Source: Roseococcus sp. SYP-B2431 (lineage in GTDB: Bacteria > Pseudomonadota > Alphaproteobacteria > Acetobacterales > Acetobacteraceae). Taken from it: a stretch of DNA of 64,000 bases. The notes beneath the pieces are model-generated. The model was not told where the DNA came from and did not search any database. It saw nothing but the letters and a program-made list of their open reading frames with translations. The DNA lies in the NCBI RefSeq assembly GCF_004336745.1, contig NZ_SJXD01000011.1, positions 1,054,001-1,118,000 of the forward strand, read 5' to 3'. Positions 25,358-33,442 of this stretch are shown here, one piece after another (position 1 is the first letter of the stretch; every line of letters starts with the position of its first letter). The position numbers and the translations under genes were made by a program.

Positions 25358-26460
25358 TGTATGTGGCCGTGAAGGGCGGCGACGCCGCCATCTCCGCCGC
25401 CCATGGCTGGCTCGCCCAGCGCCGCCGGGGCGACGAATCCCTGCCCGAGCTTTCCCCCGCGCAGATCGAGGAGCAGCTCGGCCTCGCCGTGGACCGGGTG
25501 ATAGCCGAGGGCTCCTGCCATGACCGCGCGCTCGCTGCGCTCGCCATCAAGCAGGCGCGGGGCGACCTGATCGAGGCCGCCTTCCTGCTGCGCGCCTACC
25601 GCAACACCCTCTCGCGCTTCGCCGCCTGCGAGCCCATCGACACGGGCGCGATGCGCGTGCAGCGCCGCATCAGCGCCACCTACAAGGACCTGCCCGGGGG
25701 CCAGGTGCTCGGCCCCACCTTCGACTACACGCACCGCCTGCTCGACTTCGCGCTGGCCGCAGAGGGCCTGCCGCCCGCCGAGCCGGAGGAGGCGGATGCC
25801 GCCGAGGCCACCATGCCGCGCGTCACCGAGCTGCTGGCGCGCGAGGGGCTGATGTCCCGCGACGCCCCCGGCACCGACGAGGCCCCACCCGACCTCACGC
25901 GCGAGCCACTGCCCTTTCCCACGCCACGCCCGTTGCGGCTGCAGTCGCTGGCCCGCGGCGACGAGGGCTTTCTTCTGGGCCTCGGCTATTCCACCCAGCG
26001 CGGCTACGGCAATGCGCATCCCTTCGTGGCCGAGCTGCGCATGGGCGAAGTCGAGGTGATGCTGGCGCCCGCCGAGCTGGGCTTCGCCGTCTCGATCGGC
26101 GACATCGCCGTCACCGAATGCCAGATGGTGAACCAGTTCGCCGGCAGCGCGGCCAGCCCGCCGCAGTTCACACGCGGCTACGGCCTCGCCATGGGGCATG
26201 GCGAGCGCCGCGCCATGGCGATGGCCCTGGTGGACCGCGCCCTCATGGCCCAGGAGATGGGCGAGGAGGCCACGGCCCCTGCGCAGGATGCCGAATTCGT
26301 CCTGCTGCATGCCGACAACGTCGAGGCCACCGGCTTCGTCGAGCACCTCAAGCTGCCGCACCACGTGGACTTCCAGAGCGAGCTGGAGAAGCTCCGCAGC
26401 ATCCGCGCGCGCTGGCAGGCCGATCGCGATGCCGCGCCCATCCAGGAAGCTGCCGAATGA
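25357..26460 (+). CDS. phnI: C-P lyase core complex subunit PhnI
   Basis: The nucleosidase-like subunit that, with PhnG, H and L, displaces adenine from ATP by phosphonate. The 367-residue product begins MYVAVKGGDAAI, as in the family. It has HDRALAALAIKQARGDLIEA, FLLRAYRNTL, the conserved GYSTQRGYGNAHPFVAELR and the His-rich HGERRAMAMALVDRAL. The ATG at 25357 has GAGGAGG 7 nt upstream and shares a base with the phnH stop. The end overlaps phnJ by ATGA. Confidence 0.95.
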   Translation: MYVAVKGGDAAISAAHGWLAQRRRGDESLPELSPAQIEEQLGLAVDRVIAEGSCHDRALAALAIKQARGDLIEAAFLLRAYRNTLSRFAACEPIDTGAMRVQRRISATYKDLPGGQVLGPTFDYTHRLLDFALAAEGLPPAEPEEADAAEATMPRVTELLAREGLMSRDAPGTDEAPPDLTREPLPFPTPRPLRLQSLARGDEGFLLGLGYSTQRGYGNAHPFVAELRMGEVEVMLAPAELGFAVSIGDIAVTECQMVNQFAGSAASPPQFTRGYGLAMGHGERRAMAMALVDRALMAQEMGEEATAPAQDAEFVLLHADNVEATGFVEHLKLPHHVDFQSELEKLRSIRARWQADRDAAPIQEAAE

Positions 26461-27326
26461 ACGCCATCACGCCCCGGAACGCGCCAGGGAACACACCCGA
26501 ACACGCCTACAACTTCGCCTATCTGGACGAGGCGACGAAGCGGATGATCCGCCGGGCCATCCTCAAGGCCATCGCCATCCCCGGCCACCAGATTCCCTTC
26601 GGTGCGCGCGAGATGCCGCTGCCTTATGGCTGGGGCACGGGCGGCATCCAGGTGACGGCGGCCATCCTCGGCCCGCGCGACGTGCTCAAGGTCATCGACC
26701 AGGGCGCGGACGACACGACCAACGCCGTCTCCATTCGCCGCTTCTTCGCCCGCGTGGCCAATGTCGAGACGACGACGCGCACGGCCGAGGCGACCATCAT
26801 CCAGACGCGCCATCGCATCCCCGAGCGTCCGCTCACCGAGGGCCAGGTCATGGTCTTCCAGGTGCCCATGCCCGAGCCGCTCTTCCGGCTGGAACCGCGT
26901 CTCGCTGAGACGCGCCGGCTGCACGCGCTGGGCGACTACTCGCTGGCCCAGGTGCGGCTCTACGAGGACATCGCCAGGCAGGGCGAAAGCGGCAGCGCCT
27001 ACAACCACCCGGTGATGGTGGGCGGGCGCTACCTCATGTCGCCCTCACCCATTCCGGGCTTCGACAATCCGAAGCTGCACAACTCGCCGGCGCTGATGCT
27101 CTTCGGCGCGGGGCGCGAGAAGAAAATCTACGCCGTGCCTCCTTATACCGAGGTCCGCAGCCTCGATTTCGAGGATCATCCCTTCAAGCCGATGCGCGCG
27201 CCGCAATGCTGCTCGGCCTGCGGCAGCGCGACCAGTTATCTCGACGAGATCGTCGCCGACGACCAGGGCGGGCGCATCTTCGTCTGCTCGGACACCGACC
27301 ATTGCGCGGAGACACAGGGCCAATGA
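26457..27326 (+). CDS. phnJ: C-P lyase radical SAM subunit PhnJ
   Basis: Cleaves the C-P bond of ribose 1-phosphonate 5-phosphate by radical SAM chemistry, releasing the alkane and 5-phosphoribosyl 1,2-cyclic phosphate. The 289-residue product carries the unusual cluster motif: Cys-X2-Cys in CCSACGS, then 21 residues to the Cys in FVCSD. A further Cys lies six residues on (CSDTDHC). This is exactly the CX2CX21C plus catalytic Cys spacing of E. coli PhnJ. GWGTGGIQVTAAI is also typical. Both ends overlap neighbours by ATGA. All catalytic Cys are present, so the lyase should be functional. Confidence 0.97.
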   Translation: MNAITPRNAPGNTPEHAYNFAYLDEATKRMIRRAILKAIAIPGHQIPFGAREMPLPYGWGTGGIQVTAAILGPRDVLKVIDQGADDTTNAVSIRRFFARVANVETTTRTAEATIIQTRHRIPERPLTEGQVMVFQVPMPEPLFRLEPRLAETRRLHALGDYSLAQVRLYEDIARQGESGSAYNHPVMVGGRYLMSPSPIPGFDNPKLHNSPALMLFGAGREKKIYAVPPYTEVRSLDFEDHPFKPMRAPQCCSACGSATSYLDEIVADDQGGRIFVCSDTDHCAETQGQ

Positions 27327-28096
27327 GCGCGCCACTTCTGGAAGCCGCCAGGCTGCAGCTGCGCTTCGGCGCGGTGCGCGCGCTGGACGGCGTGGACATC
27401 GAGATCTTCCCCGGCGAGGTCGTCGCCATCGTGGGGGAGAGCGGCTCGGGCAAGTCGACCCTGCTGCGCGTGCTGGCCGGCGCCATGAACGCCGAGGCCG
27501 GCACCGTCCTCTACCGCGACGCCGAGGGCGAGGCGCATGACGTCCACGCCCTCACCGAGGCCGGTCGTCGCAAGCTGATGCGCAGCGACTGGGGCTTCGT
27601 CCACCAGAATGCGCGCGACGGGCTGCGCATGGGCATCTCCGCCGGCGGCAATGTCGGCGAGCGGCTGATGGCCGCGGGCGACCGCAACTACGCCCATATC
27701 CGCGCCGAGGCCGCCGAATGGATGGCCCGCGTGGAGATGGACCCGGCCCGCATCGACGAGCCGCCGAAGAATTTCTCCGGCGGCATGCAGCAGCGGCTGC
27801 AGATCGCGCGCTGCCTGGTGACCAGCCCGCGGCTGGTCTTCATGGACGAGCCGACGGGCGGCCTCGACGTCAGCGTGCAGGCACGCCTGCTGGACCTGAT
27901 CCGTGGGCTGGTCTCGCAGCTCGGCCTCGCGGTCTTCTTCGTCACCCACGACATCGCGGCGGCGCGGCTGCTGGCCCACCGCATCGTGGTGATGCGCCAT
28001 GGCCGCATCGTCGAGGAGGGTTTGGCCGACCGCGTGCTGGACGATCCTCGTCACGCCTATACCCAGCTCCTAGTCTCCTCGGTGCTTGCGGCATGA
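27323..28096 (+). CDS. phnK: C-P lyase-associated ABC-type ATPase PhnK
   Basis: A 257-residue ABC-type protein that docks on the PhnGHIJ core rather than on a membrane permease. Motifs are Walker [10 protein letters not shown], the Q-loop region [14 protein letters not shown] characteristic of PhnK, signature [10 protein letters not shown], Walker [12 protein letters not shown] and the H-loop VTHD. The C-terminal HAYTQLLV resembles peptide-transporter ATPases, its closest relatives. The start overlaps phnJ and the stop overlaps phnL. Confidence 0.95.
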   Translation: MSAPLLEAARLQLRFGAVRALDGVDIEIFPGEVVAIVGESGSGKSTLLRVLAGAMNAEAGTVLYRDAEGEAHDVHALTEAGRRKLMRSDWGFVHQNARDGLRMGISAGGNVGERLMAAGDRNYAHIRAEAAEWMARVEMDPARIDEPPKNFSGGMQQRLQIARCLVTSPRLVFMDEPTGGLDVSVQARLLDLIRGLVSQLGLAVFFVTHDIAAARLLAHRIVVMRHGRIVEEGLADRVLDDPRHAYTQLLVSSVLAA

Positions 28097-28791
28097 GCGC
28101 AGCTCTCGAGGTTCAGGCCCTGAACAAGGGCTTCACCCTGCATCTCCAGGGCGGCATCGGCTTCCAGGTGCTGAAATCCGAGGCGCTGGTCGTCATGCCC
28201 GGCGAATGCGTGGCCCTCACCGGCCCATCCGGCGCGGGCAAGTCCACGCTGATGCGCTGCCTCCAGGGCAATTACGGCGCGGATGCCGGGCGGATCATGC
28301 TCGCCCATCGCGGCGGGCTGGCCGACCTCGCCGCCGCCGATGCGCGGCTGGTGCGCGAGATCCGGCGCGAGACGCTGGGCTATGTCTCGCAATTCCTGCG
28401 CGTCATTCCCCGGGTCTCCGCCCGCGACGTGGTGGCCGAGCCGCTGATCGACCGCGGCATGGACCCGGAGGCCGCCCGGGAGCGCGCCACCGCCCTGCTC
28501 ACCCGCCTCAACCTGCCGCCCCGCCTGCACGGCCTGCCGCCCGCGACCTTCTCGGGCGGCGAGCAGCAGCGCGTGAACCTCGCCCGCGGCTTCGCGCCGG
28601 ACTACCCGATCCTGCTGCTGGACGAGCCCACCGCCAGCCTCGACGCGGCCAATCGCGAGGTCGTCGTCGCGCTGATCCAGGAGGCCAAGTCGCGCGGGGC
28701 GGCGCTGGTCGGAATCTTCCATGACATCGAGGTGCGCGACCGCGTGGCGGATCGCCTCCATCAGGTTCTGCCCTTAGAAGAAGCCGCATGA
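28093..28791 (+). CDS. phnL: C-P lyase-associated ABC-type ATPase PhnL
   Basis: A 232-residue second ABC-type subunit, needed with PhnGHI for the ATP-dependent first step. Motifs are Walker [10 protein letters not shown], the PhnL-typical [14 protein letters not shown] block, signature [10 protein letters not shown], Walker [12 protein letters not shown] and H-loop GIFHD. It is related to LolD/MacB-type ATPases but has no permease partner. Start and stop overlap phnK and phnM by ATGA. Confidence 0.95.
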   Translation: MSAALEVQALNKGFTLHLQGGIGFQVLKSEALVVMPGECVALTGPSGAGKSTLMRCLQGNYGADAGRIMLAHRGGLADLAAADARLVREIRRETLGYVSQFLRVIPRVSARDVVAEPLIDRGMDPEAARERATALLTRLNLPPRLHGLPPATFSGGEQQRVNLARGFAPDYPILLLDEPTASLDAANREVVVALIQEAKSRGAALVGIFHDIEVRDRVADRLHQVLPLEEAA

Positions 28792-29921
28792 CGGAAACAA
28801 TCTGGACCAACGCCCGCCTCGTCCTGCCCGAGGCGGTGGTCGACGGCACCATCATCCTCCGCGACGGACGCATCGCCGACATCCAGTCCGGCAACTGCAC
28901 GGCCCCCTCCGCCGTCGATTGCGGCGGGGACATCGTGATCCCCGGCGTGGTGGACGTGCATACGGACAACCTCGAGCGGCAGGTGATGCCGCGCGCCAAT
29001 GCCCGCTGGCCCTCGCGCTCGGCCTTCGTCTCGCATGACGCGCAATGCGCCGCGGCCGGCGTGACGACGGTGCTGGACGCGCTCTGCCTCGGCGATCTCG
29101 GCTTCGACCAGGGCCGCGACCAGACCTTCCGGGAGGGTGTCGACGACCTGACGGCCCTCTCGGCCAGCGGGCTGATGAAGTCCGAGCACCTGCTGCACCT
29201 GCGCTGCGAGCTGCCGGCCCGCGACATGCCCGGCGCGCTGGAGCCCGTGGCGCACCATCCGCTCATCGCCATGGTGAGCCTGATGGACCACTCCCCCGGC
29301 GTCGGCCAGTACCGCGACATCCCCCGCTACCGCGCCATGCGCATCCGCCAGACGCGCATGACCGACGACGAGGTGGAGCGCCGCATCGCCCAGCTGCGCG
29401 AGCAGCGGGCCGAGCTGCGCGAGAAGCAGCGCGCCTGGGTGCTCTCGCTCTTCGCCGGCCGCGACATCCCGCTGGCCAGCCATGACGACGAGGAGGCCGG
29501 GCAGGTCCGGCGCAACGCCGAGGACGGCATCCGCGTGGCGGAGTTCCCGGTGACCATGGAGGCGGCCGAGGAGGCCGCGCGCATCGGCGTCGGCGTGATC
29601 GGCGGCGCGCCCAACCTCGTCCGCGGCGGCAGCCATTCGGGCAACGTGGCCGTGATGGACATGGTGCGCGCCGGCGCGCTGGACGTGATCGCCAGCGACT
29701 ACGTGCCGCCGGCGATGATCGAGGCGGCCTTCATCGTCGCCGAGGAGGTCGGGCTGCCGAAAGCCGTCGCGATGATCACCTCGGCGCCGGCCGCCATGTG
29801 CCGGTTGGCCGATCGCGGCGCGCTGGCGCCGGGGCTGCGGGCGGATCTGGTGCGGATCACGAGGCACGACGCGATGCCGGTGGTGCGGCAGGTCTGGCGC
29901 GGCGGGGAGCGGGTCGCCTGA
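28788..29921 (+). CDS. phnM: Ribose 1-methylphosphonate 5-triphosphate diphosphatase PhnM (canonical copy)
   Basis: Metal-dependent amidohydrolase-superfamily enzyme that removes pyrophosphate before PhnJ acts. The 377-residue product matches canonical PhnM at every block: [76 protein letters not shown] and ASDY. It is coupled to phnL by ATGA and is the PhnM expected to serve the C-P lyase, in contrast to the divergent paralogue at 22396-23535. Confidence 0.95.
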   Translation: MTETIWTNARLVLPEAVVDGTIILRDGRIADIQSGNCTAPSAVDCGGDIVIPGVVDVHTDNLERQVMPRANARWPSRSAFVSHDAQCAAAGVTTVLDALCLGDLGFDQGRDQTFREGVDDLTALSASGLMKSEHLLHLRCELPARDMPGALEPVAHHPLIAMVSLMDHSPGVGQYRDIPRYRAMRIRQTRMTDDEVERRIAQLREQRAELREKQRAWVLSLFAGRDIPLASHDDEEAGQVRRNAEDGIRVAEFPVTMEAAEEAARIGVGVIGGAPNLVRGGSHSGNVAVMDMVRAGALDVIASDYVPPAMIEAAFIVAEEVGLPKAVAMITSAPAAMCRLADRGALAPGLRADLVRITRHDAMPVVRQVWRGGERVA

Positions 29922-29923
29922 CG

Positions 29924-30595
29924 GTGGTCGCGCGGGTCGCCGTCTATTACGCGCCGGAGCCGGACGATCCGCTGCATGCGGCCGCCACCGCCTGGCTGGG
30001 CCGCGACGCCGGGACCGGGGCGGCCCTGGCGCAGCCGGATCTGCCGGACATCGCCGCCGTCACCGCCGATCCACGCGGCTACGGCTTTCACGCCACGCTG
30101 AAGCCGCCCTTCCGGCTGGCGACGGGCTATGACGCCTTCCTGGACGAGGTGCGGCGCTGGGCCGCGACGGCCGCCCCCTTTGCGCTGCCGCCGCTCTCGG
30201 TGCAGGACCTCAAGGGCTTCCTCGCGCTGCGGGAGACGGCGCCCTGCGCACCGTTGCATGCGCTGGCGGATTCCGCCGTCGCGGCGCTGGATGGCCATCG
30301 CGCCCCGCCCACCGGGGACGAGCTGGCGCGCCGCCGCAAGGCGAAGCTCAGCGACGCGCACGAGGCGCTGCTGGTCCGCTGGGGCTACCCCTATGTGATG
30401 GGCGAGTGGCAGTTCCACATGACGCTGACGCGCCGGCTGACGCCCGGGGAGCGCGACATCTACCGCCCCGCCGCCGAGGCGCATTTCGCCGGCATCGCGG
30501 CGGTCGAGAGAAAAGTCGGGGCGGTCTGCGTTTTCACGCAGGCCGCCCCGGGGGCACCCTTCCTGATCGCGGAGAGGATCAGGCTGGGCGGCTAG
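29924..30595 (+). CDS. DUF1045 protein of phosphonate operons (2H phosphoesterase-like)
   Basis: A 223-residue member of the DUF1045 / TIGR03223 'putative phosphonate metabolism protein' family, which is found mainly in C-P lyase operons. Two short histidine motifs are visible, FHATLKPPF (near residue 48) and FHMTLTRRL (near residue 165). They match the HxT/S pair of 2H phosphoesterases, which act on cyclic phosphates or RNA ends. The start is GTG at 29924, 2 bp after the phnM stop. No phnP is in the window, and this protein could supply the cyclic-phosphate opening step; that is inference. The stop directly abuts the stop of the convergent EF-hand gene. Confidence 0.88.
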   Translation: MVARVAVYYAPEPDDPLHAAATAWLGRDAGTGAALAQPDLPDIAAVTADPRGYGFHATLKPPFRLATGYDAFLDEVRRWAATAAPFALPPLSVQDLKGFLALRETAPCAPLHALADSAVAALDGHRAPPTGDELARRRKAKLSDAHEALLVRWGYPYVMGEWQFHMTLTRRLTPGERDIYRPAAEAHFAGIAAVERKVGAVCVFTQAAPGAPFLIAERIRLGG

Positions 30596-31132
30596 TTACT
30601 GCGCGGGAGCCGCAGGGGCCGCCGGCGCGCCGCGCTCGCCGCGATGGCCACGGTGATGGCCCCCGCGCGGGCCGCGCCGCGGCAGCTCGTCGCGGGTGAT
30701 CGCGCCGTCGCCATTCGCGTCCATCGCGCGGAAGCGCGCTTGGGCGAAAGGCTGGATTTCGACCAGCGTGACGACACCGTCGCTATTGGCGTCGAAGCCT
30801 CGGAACATTGCGCCGCGCATGCGCTCCGTCCGCTCCGCCTGGCCCGGCCGGGGCGTCCGCGCCGCGGCGTCCGGACGGCCCGTCAGGCGCATCGTGCCGA
30901 ATTCCTGGAGCGTCACCCCGCCGCTGCGATCGGCGTCGGCGGTGTTGAAGCGCGAGGTCGCGAAGGCCCAGGACTCGTCCCAGGAGACGCGGCCGTCACG
31001 GTTGGCATCCATCAGCTCGAACATGCGCGCGCCGGGCGAAGGGCCGGCGGCGGGCGGCGCGGCGGGTTGGGCCAGGGCCGCGCCGCTGCCAAGCAGCGCC
31101 ACGCCGAAAGCCAGGGTCTGGACCAGTTTCAT
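30596..31132 (-). CDS. Exported EF-hand calcium-binding protein
   Basis: The 178-residue product has a signal peptide (MKLVQTLAFGVALLGSGAAL, cleavage near AQ) and four canonical EF-hand loops: DANRDGRVSWDE, DADRSGGVTLQE, DANSDGVVTLVE and DANGDGAITRDE. They are arranged as two pairs. The C-terminus is rich in Arg, Gly, His and Ala. It is probably a periplasmic calcium sensor or buffer. The ATG at 31132 has GGAG 8 nt upstream; an ATG four codons earlier is less likely. The gene ends tail to tail with DUF1045, no base between the stops. Confidence 0.87.
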   Translation of the reverse strand: MKLVQTLAFGVALLGSGAALAQPAAPPAAGPSPGARMFELMDANRDGRVSWDESWAFATSRFNTADADRSGGVTLQEFGTMRLTGRPDAAARTPRPGQAERTERMRGAMFRGFDANSDGVVTLVEIQPFAQARFRAMDANGDGAITRDELPRRGPRGGHHRGHRGERGAPAAPAAPAQ

Positions 31133-31528
31133 CGATTTCTCCACGAGCGGGGCAGTGCGGAATGCGTCCCCGTTGCATGGAAGATGGCGGATGGATGTAA
31201 CCGACGCGTGGCGGTCCGGGCCGTTTCACGTGAGGAAATGTGACGGCAGGCCTTCCCGGCCATCGACCGAATGATGCTTCGGGAGATGACCTGTCTCAGC
31301 TTCGGAAGCGGCAATACTGCGCGTATGACTCGGATACCCACCCATTCGGACGCTTTGGGATTCGCCCCTTGCGAAATTCGCCCTGAATGTCTCGGGCCGG
31401 CTTCATCGGGTGATTTTGTAAGAGCTGCCGGGGTTGTGGGAGGATTAGCGCTCATGATCGCGCAGATGCGGGCCGCACTGCGGTGGCGAGGTTTGAAGCA
31501 ATATTCTGGCTCGACGCTGGAAGAGCGA
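31133..31528. other. Gene-poor start of a low-GC islet
   Basis: About 396 bp without a gene I can support. The first 60 bp hold the EF-hand promoter region. From about 31260 the composition drops well below the window average and stays low into the next gene. Overlapping open frames exist on both strands (plus from 31271, minus down to 31129) but none has a recognisable product or a good ribosome site. It may be decayed foreign DNA. Confidence 0.45.
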
Positions 31529-32173
31529 TTAGTCTGCCTTTTCCGAACCGGACTTCGTGTAGCTCCCCTGATCTGTGCCGGAGACGAACCTGTTTTGCTC
31601 GACAGCAAGGACCGCATTGACGGACCAAAACAACACGACAAGAAATATGGACGCACCCGCCATGAAGGCGTCTATCCTGAAACCGCTTTCGCTCCAGCTC
31701 ACATAAATGATCCGGCTTATCAGCGAAACAGCTACAAGCAGAAAGCTGACCGCCATAGTGGCACCGATGGTTTTCAGGAAAATCACCCGGTCACGCTCTG
31801 CTATGGCGCGGGCATCGGCTTCCTGCGGCGAGGCGGGCCGGGGGAAACGGGCATCCTGTCCAGTCGGGCTACCCATACTCGCTATGTACCGGCTGTGGAC
31901 AACCTTGCGCATAGCACCTGGGTCAGCGGTGTAGGTAAGCACAACGAAGCCAGTAAGGTGACCCGCCACGGTAACGGCATACCCCATATTGTGCGCAACC
32001 ACGAGCGCAATAAGAACGGCGTATGTCGGGACCTTATCGAGGAATGCAAACAAGTCCTGGCGGATGGCGTAGAATGCCGCAGCCAGTACGATGGCGCCGC
32101 CAGCGAGGTAAATGACGTCCCTTGTAATGAACACGTTTAATGTGTTTACGAGAACCTCGATGGCCTTATCCAT
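31529..32173 (-). CDS. Orphan membrane protein, compositionally foreign
   Basis: The 214-residue product has about four hydrophobic segments (near residues 22-40, 50-70, 130-157 and 168-190). A soluble stretch of about 55 residues between the second and third contains ARFPRPASPQEADARAIAER. No family was recognised. GC content across 31561-31740 is about 52% by hand count (94 of 180), against about 70% around it. Codon use is accordingly different, with many A/T-ending codons. It sits alone beside tRNA-Thr, which fits recent acquisition, but no integrase is present. The coding call rests on membrane-protein-like periodicity and length. Confidence 0.6.
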   Translation of the reverse strand: MDKAIEVLVNTLNVFITRDVIYLAGGAIVLAAAFYAIRQDLFAFLDKVPTYAVLIALVVAHNMGYAVTVAGHLTGFVVLTYTADPGAMRKVVHSRYIASMGSPTGQDARFPRPASPQEADARAIAERDRVIFLKTIGATMAVSFLLVAVSLISRIIYVSWSESGFRIDAFMAGASIFLVVLFWSVNAVLAVEQNRFVSGTDQGSYTKSGSEKAD

Positions 32174-32528
32174 GAAACGCCTCCCGCCGCCTCGGAACTA
32201 CCGCCGAGGGACGCGAAGGATGTCAATCAACTCCAGAAAGATGGTCGGCGGCCCTTACACTCCAAGCCTTGAGGCGGTCCCAAATAGGGCCTCGGCGCTA
32301 CACGATTCATGCCAGGAAGATGGTGGAGGCGCGCAGGGTGAGGAAGCCGGGCCGCGAAGGTGCATTGCAAGCGGCGCGGTGGTGCCGGCGTGCGGGGCGA
32401 GAAGGCGAGCAGCAGCGCGAGGGGATCGCGAAGGCAGGCGGAGGCGGTGCGGAAGCTCAAGGCCGAGAGCGTGCGGCGCACACCGCCATTGCGAAGTAAC
32501 TCGGGATCGGGTGGGCTCCGTGCGGACC
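32174..32528. other. Gene-free region between the membrane protein and tRNA-Thr
   Basis: About 355 bp without a supportable gene. Open frames on both strands (for example minus 32227-32481) are low-complexity Arg/Ala/Gly or Pro/Leu runs that look like shadows of GC-rich DNA, or a decayed gene. This is the flank at the 3' end of tRNA-Thr, the usual side for island insertion. I searched for a copy of the tRNA 3' end here and found no convincing one. Confidence 0.45.
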
Positions 32529-32600
32529 TGCCGGGTGTCGGGATTGAACCGACGACCTACCGCTTACAAGGCGGTTGCTCTACCGCTGAGCTAACCCGGC
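32529..32600 (-). tRNA. tRNA-Thr (anticodon TGT)
   Basis: Read on the minus strand the cloverleaf is complete. Acceptor GCCGGGT pairs with ACCCGGC. The D-arm is GCTC/GAGC, and the anticodon stem ACCGC/GCGGT encloses loop CTTGTAA with anticodon TGT. The T-arm is GTCGG-TTCAATC-CCGAC, and the discriminator is A. The next bases (GGT) show that CCA is not encoded, unlike the tRNA-Asn in this window. Confidence 0.96.
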
Positions 32601-32669
32601 GCGCCGGGCGGCTTTCTAAAGCAGCGCGCCACCGCTTGCCAGCGTGTCTCGCGCGGGCTTCATGACGGC

Positions 32670-33437
32670 ATGCGCCATCATCGCCACCGGCCCCGCCCCA
32701 CCCCGGATGCCGCCTCCGCCGGAGAAGCCGGTTCCTGGCTCTACGGCCTGCATGCCGTCTCGGCGGCCCTCGCCAATCCCGGGCGGCGGCTGCGACGCCT
32801 GCTGGTCACCCGCGGGGCCGAGCAGGAGCTGGCGGAGCGCTTCTCGCCTCCCTGGCGCGTCGTCCCCGAGCTCGTGGAGCGGCCGCGCCTCGACTCCCTC
32901 CTCCCGTCCGACGCCATCCACCAGGGCGCCGCCCTTCTCGCCGAGCCGCTGGACCCGCCCCCCATCGAGAAGCTGCTGGAGCAGACGACCGGTCCGGTCC
33001 TGGTGCTCGACCAGGTGACCGACCCGCGCAACGTCGGCGCCATCCTGCGCTCGGCCGCGGCCTTCGGAGCGGCGGCGATCGTCGTGCAGGACCGCCATGC
33101 CCCGCAGGAGACGGGGCTGCTCGCCCGCGCCGCCTCGGGCGCGCTGGAGGTCGTGCCCATCCTGCGCGCGGTGAATCTGGCCCGGGCGCTCGAGGCTCTG
33201 AAGAAGTCCGGCCTCTGGGTCGTGGGGCTGGAGGCGGCGGGGCCCGTCACCCTGGCGCAGTCCGGGCTGACCGGGCGCCGCGTGGCCCTGGTGCTGGGCG
33301 CCGAGGGCGAGGGCATGCGCCGCCTGACGCGCGAGGGCTGCGACGAGCTGGTGCGGCTGCCCATCCGGGCGGCCATGGAAAGCCTCAACGTCTCGGCCGC
33401 CGCGGCGGTCGCCCTCTACGAATTGGCAAGGGAGTGA
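32670..33437 (+). CDS. rlmB: 23S rRNA 2'-O-methyltransferase RlmB / TrmH family
   Basis: SPOUT-class methyltransferase that in E. coli methylates G2251 of 23S rRNA. The 255-residue product has an N-terminal substrate-binding domain (YGLHAVSAALANPGRRLRRL) and the trefoil-knot catalytic domain. SpoU motif 1 is DQVTDPRNVGAILRSAAAFG, motif 2 is LVLGAEGEGM, and motif 3 is IRAAMESLNVSAAAAVALYE. Another TrmH-family target cannot be excluded. It lies 69 bp from tRNA-Thr and overlaps the start of the following gene by GTGA. Confidence 0.9.
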   Translation: MRHHRHRPRPTPDAASAGEAGSWLYGLHAVSAALANPGRRLRRLLVTRGAEQELAERFSPPWRVVPELVERPRLDSLLPSDAIHQGAALLAEPLDPPPIEKLLEQTTGPVLVLDQVTDPRNVGAILRSAAAFGAAAIVVQDRHAPQETGLLARAASGALEVVPILRAVNLARALEALKKSGLWVVGLEAAGPVTLAQSGLTGRRVALVLGAEGEGMRRLTREGCDELVRLPIRAAMESLNVSAAAAVALYELARE

Positions 33438-33442
33438 CATCG

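Noticed and set aside
31424-31448. A possible duplicate of the tRNA-Thr 3' end (attachment site) near TGCCGGGG
   Set aside because: Only seven bases (TGCCGGG) match the tRNA 3' end before the sequences diverge, too little in GC-rich DNA.
31271-32140. A plus-strand open frame of 289 codons across the low-GC islet
   Set aside because: It lacks a ribosome site and recognisable sequence, and is antisense over much of its length to the membrane protein, whose hydrophobic periodicity is more convincing.
32227-32499. Small open frames on both strands between the membrane protein gene and tRNA-Thr
   Set aside because: The products are Arg/Ala/Gly or Pro/Leu/Arg runs without a ribosome site; no family resemblance, including to transposases.
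33434-33442. GTG 33434 as start of the second hydratase-like gene
   Set aside because: It overlaps the rlmB stop neatly, but the AAGGGAG ribosome site is spaced correctly only for the ATG at 33443.
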